Below, piece by piece: positions 42,274 through 42,356 of a stretch of 42,356 bases of DNA. The DNA lies in NCBI RefSeq assembly GCF_003480315.1, contig NZ_QUIV01000028.1, positions 1 through 42,356 on the forward strand, written 5' to 3'. Source of the DNA: Clostridium sp. AM33-3. Lineage in GTDB: Bacteria; Bacillota; Clostridia; Lachnospirales; Lachnospiraceae. The position numbers and the translations under genes were made by a program. Every line of letters begins with the position of its first letter. Position 1 is the stretch's first letter. The notes below the pieces were generated by a model. The model ran no database searches. It worked only from the letters and a program-made list of their open reading frames with translations, and was not told the DNA's origin.

Positions 42274-42356
42274 GATATGCGTATGCATCTCTATGTAAAA
42301 TAACAATATAATGAATAATCAATAGAGTCCGAAGGTTCGGTCAGACCATACAGAAT

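Noticed and set aside
1..42356. CRISPR array, insertion sequence, prophage or tRNA genes
   Set aside because: I saw no regularly spaced repeats, transposase or integrase frames, or cloverleaf sequences on either strand.

Overview
This window looks like chromosome from a spore-forming member of Clostridia, most likely Lachnospiraceae. The signs are a germination protease gene (gpr), Firmicute-type Shine-Dalgarno sequences (AGGAGG/GGAGG), TTG and GTG starts, near-consensus sigma-A promoters with 17-base spacers, a BirA operator of Bacillus type, and blocks of Firmicute gene order (mtaB-ireB-ruvX-DUF1292-rnj-mltG-trmR-U32; prmA-rsmE; rpsT/gpr). The family-level call is inference. I see no mobile element, CRISPR array, prophage or complete RNA gene. 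Nearly everything is on the minus strand; only the HPr-like gene, rpsT and the 8-oxoguanine deaminase gene read rightward.

Layout. 1-242: tandem strong promoters firing left off the edge, probably for an rRNA operon. 243-2110: a siroheme sulfite/nitrite reductase with a long structured leader resembling a T-box. 2191-4586: an OmpR-type two-component pair. 4755-12476: aspS, hisS, hemZ, an MBL hydrolase and rel. 12572-17511: five cobalamin genes (cbiC, cobQ, cbiF, cobT, cbiH). 17549-21115: a FAD-linked 2-hydroxyacid dehydrogenase with EtfA (ferredoxin-fused) and EtfB, in the order of the electron-confurcating lactate dehydrogenase operon lctBCD of Acetobacterium; it runs directly into the cobalamin genes. 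21172-28145: a tRNA-modification and RNA-turnover block (U32 hydroxylase family, trmR, MltG-like fragment, RNase J, DUF1292, ruvX, ireB, mtaB). 28304: an HPr-like protein without the catalytic histidine. 28605-33486: thiI, a cysteine desulfurase, rsmE, prmA and a TauE/SafE permease. 33604-37365: a four-gene operon (possible hotdog protein, bioY, thiolase, AMP-dependent acyl ligase) behind a promoter whose -35 lies inside a BirA operator. 37359-38882: gpr and rpsT, divergent. 39226-42170: 8-oxoguanine deaminase, ychF and a small XRE regulator.

How the genes work together. The most distinctive unit is the BirA-controlled operon. It resembles yhfU-yhfT-yhfS of B. subtilis but has an extra possible hotdog-fold gene at its head, and its thiolase appears to lack the second catalytic cysteine; it may make or salvage an acyl precursor of biotin. 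The second notable unit is the lactate dehydrogenase/Etf operon with a palindrome between its -35 and -10 and the cobalamin genes downstream. The nifS-like gene and thiI make 4-thiouridine in tRNA; mtaB, trmR and the U32 protein modify the tRNA anticodon loop. Start sites were moved from the longest frame where a Shine-Dalgarno sequence decided it (rel, cbiC, cbiH, cobT, lctD-like, mltG-like, ruvX, DUF1292, ireB, tauE, thiolase, hotdog gene, rpsT, 8-oxoguanine deaminase).
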